From Pollenia angustigena (taxonomy: Eukaryota; Arthropoda; Insecta; Diptera; Polleniidae): 64,000 nucleotides of DNA. The stretch lies in the NCBI GenBank assembly GCA_930367215.1, contig OV884057.1:199071621-199135620 (forward strand). Direction: 5' to 3'. This document shows, in pieces, positions 63,895 to 64,000 of the stretch. How positions within the stretch are numbered: position 1 is the stretch's first letter; each line of letters starts with the position of its first letter. The position numbers were made by a program, and so were the translations under genes. The notes beneath the pieces were generated by a model. The model searched no databases. It had not been told where the DNA came from and worked only from the letters and a program-made list of their open reading frames with translations.

Positions 63895-64000
63895 GTAAGT
63901 GAAAATTGTTTAAAACAATAGAGAAGAGCAGAAAAATAGCACTACATTTTTAGGAGATAAATGGTACAAAAATACCAAAAAAAACCCAAATGGGACATTC
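63895..64000. other. Start of the next intron
   Basis: Begins 'gtaagtg'; runs to the window edge without further coding sequence. Confidence 0.8.

Overview
This window looks like AT-rich nuclear DNA of a higher (calyptrate-type) fly. Two things point there. The only recognisable host gene is a natriuretic-peptide-receptor-like guanylyl cyclase split by very large introns. The dispersed repeats, as I remember them (no search was run), are of types common in blow-fly and house-fly genomes: units with 'ataccctacaccac', with 'gattcggcacagccg', and with 'cacagaaaaaa' ends. No bacterial, organellar or viral gene was seen.

Host gene. Seven internal coding exons on the + strand (16183-16300, 28931-28997, 29219-29316, 52310-52620, 52968-53137, 54557-54740, 63754-63894) join with consistent splice phases into 363 codons. 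They encode the juxtamembrane segment, the whole kinase-homology (pseudokinase) domain and the start of the signalling-helix linker of a membrane guanylyl cyclase. The 5' end (extracellular ligand-binding domain, membrane helix) lies before 16183 or before the window. The catalytic cyclase domain lies beyond 63894. Introns are 12.6 kb, 0.2 kb, 23.0 kb, 0.35 kb, 1.4 kb and 9.0 kb.

Everything else is upstream or intronic DNA filled with decayed and nested mobile elements. 1-16182: foldback elements, a hAT remnant, an RNase-H-bearing non-LTR retrotransposon (minus strand), a tRNA-derived SINE inside a mariner-like transposase remnant, and a nested pair of hAT elements. Intron 1: foldback elements with intact target-site duplications and a roughly 6.4-kb TIR-bounded element (20391-26835) carrying an unfamiliar minus-strand coding remnant. 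Intron 3: tandem MITEs, a hAT element (32777-34858), a Helitron-like patch, a three-level nest (37901-41794), and a CR1/jockey-like non-LTR remnant (46470-50650) broken by a TA-flanked transposon, a hAT-type MITE and a SINE. Intron 5: a 1-kb, 19-bp minisatellite. Intron 6: a hAT element (58328-62173) with perfect 8-bp target duplications that contains a foldback element, which in turn contains a 5'-truncated non-LTR insertion, while the hAT itself sits in another repeat.

Most transposon calls rest on terminal inverted repeats (TIR), target-site duplications (TSD) and short protein motifs read by eye. Class names come from TSD length and motif resemblance. No alignment or database search was run.
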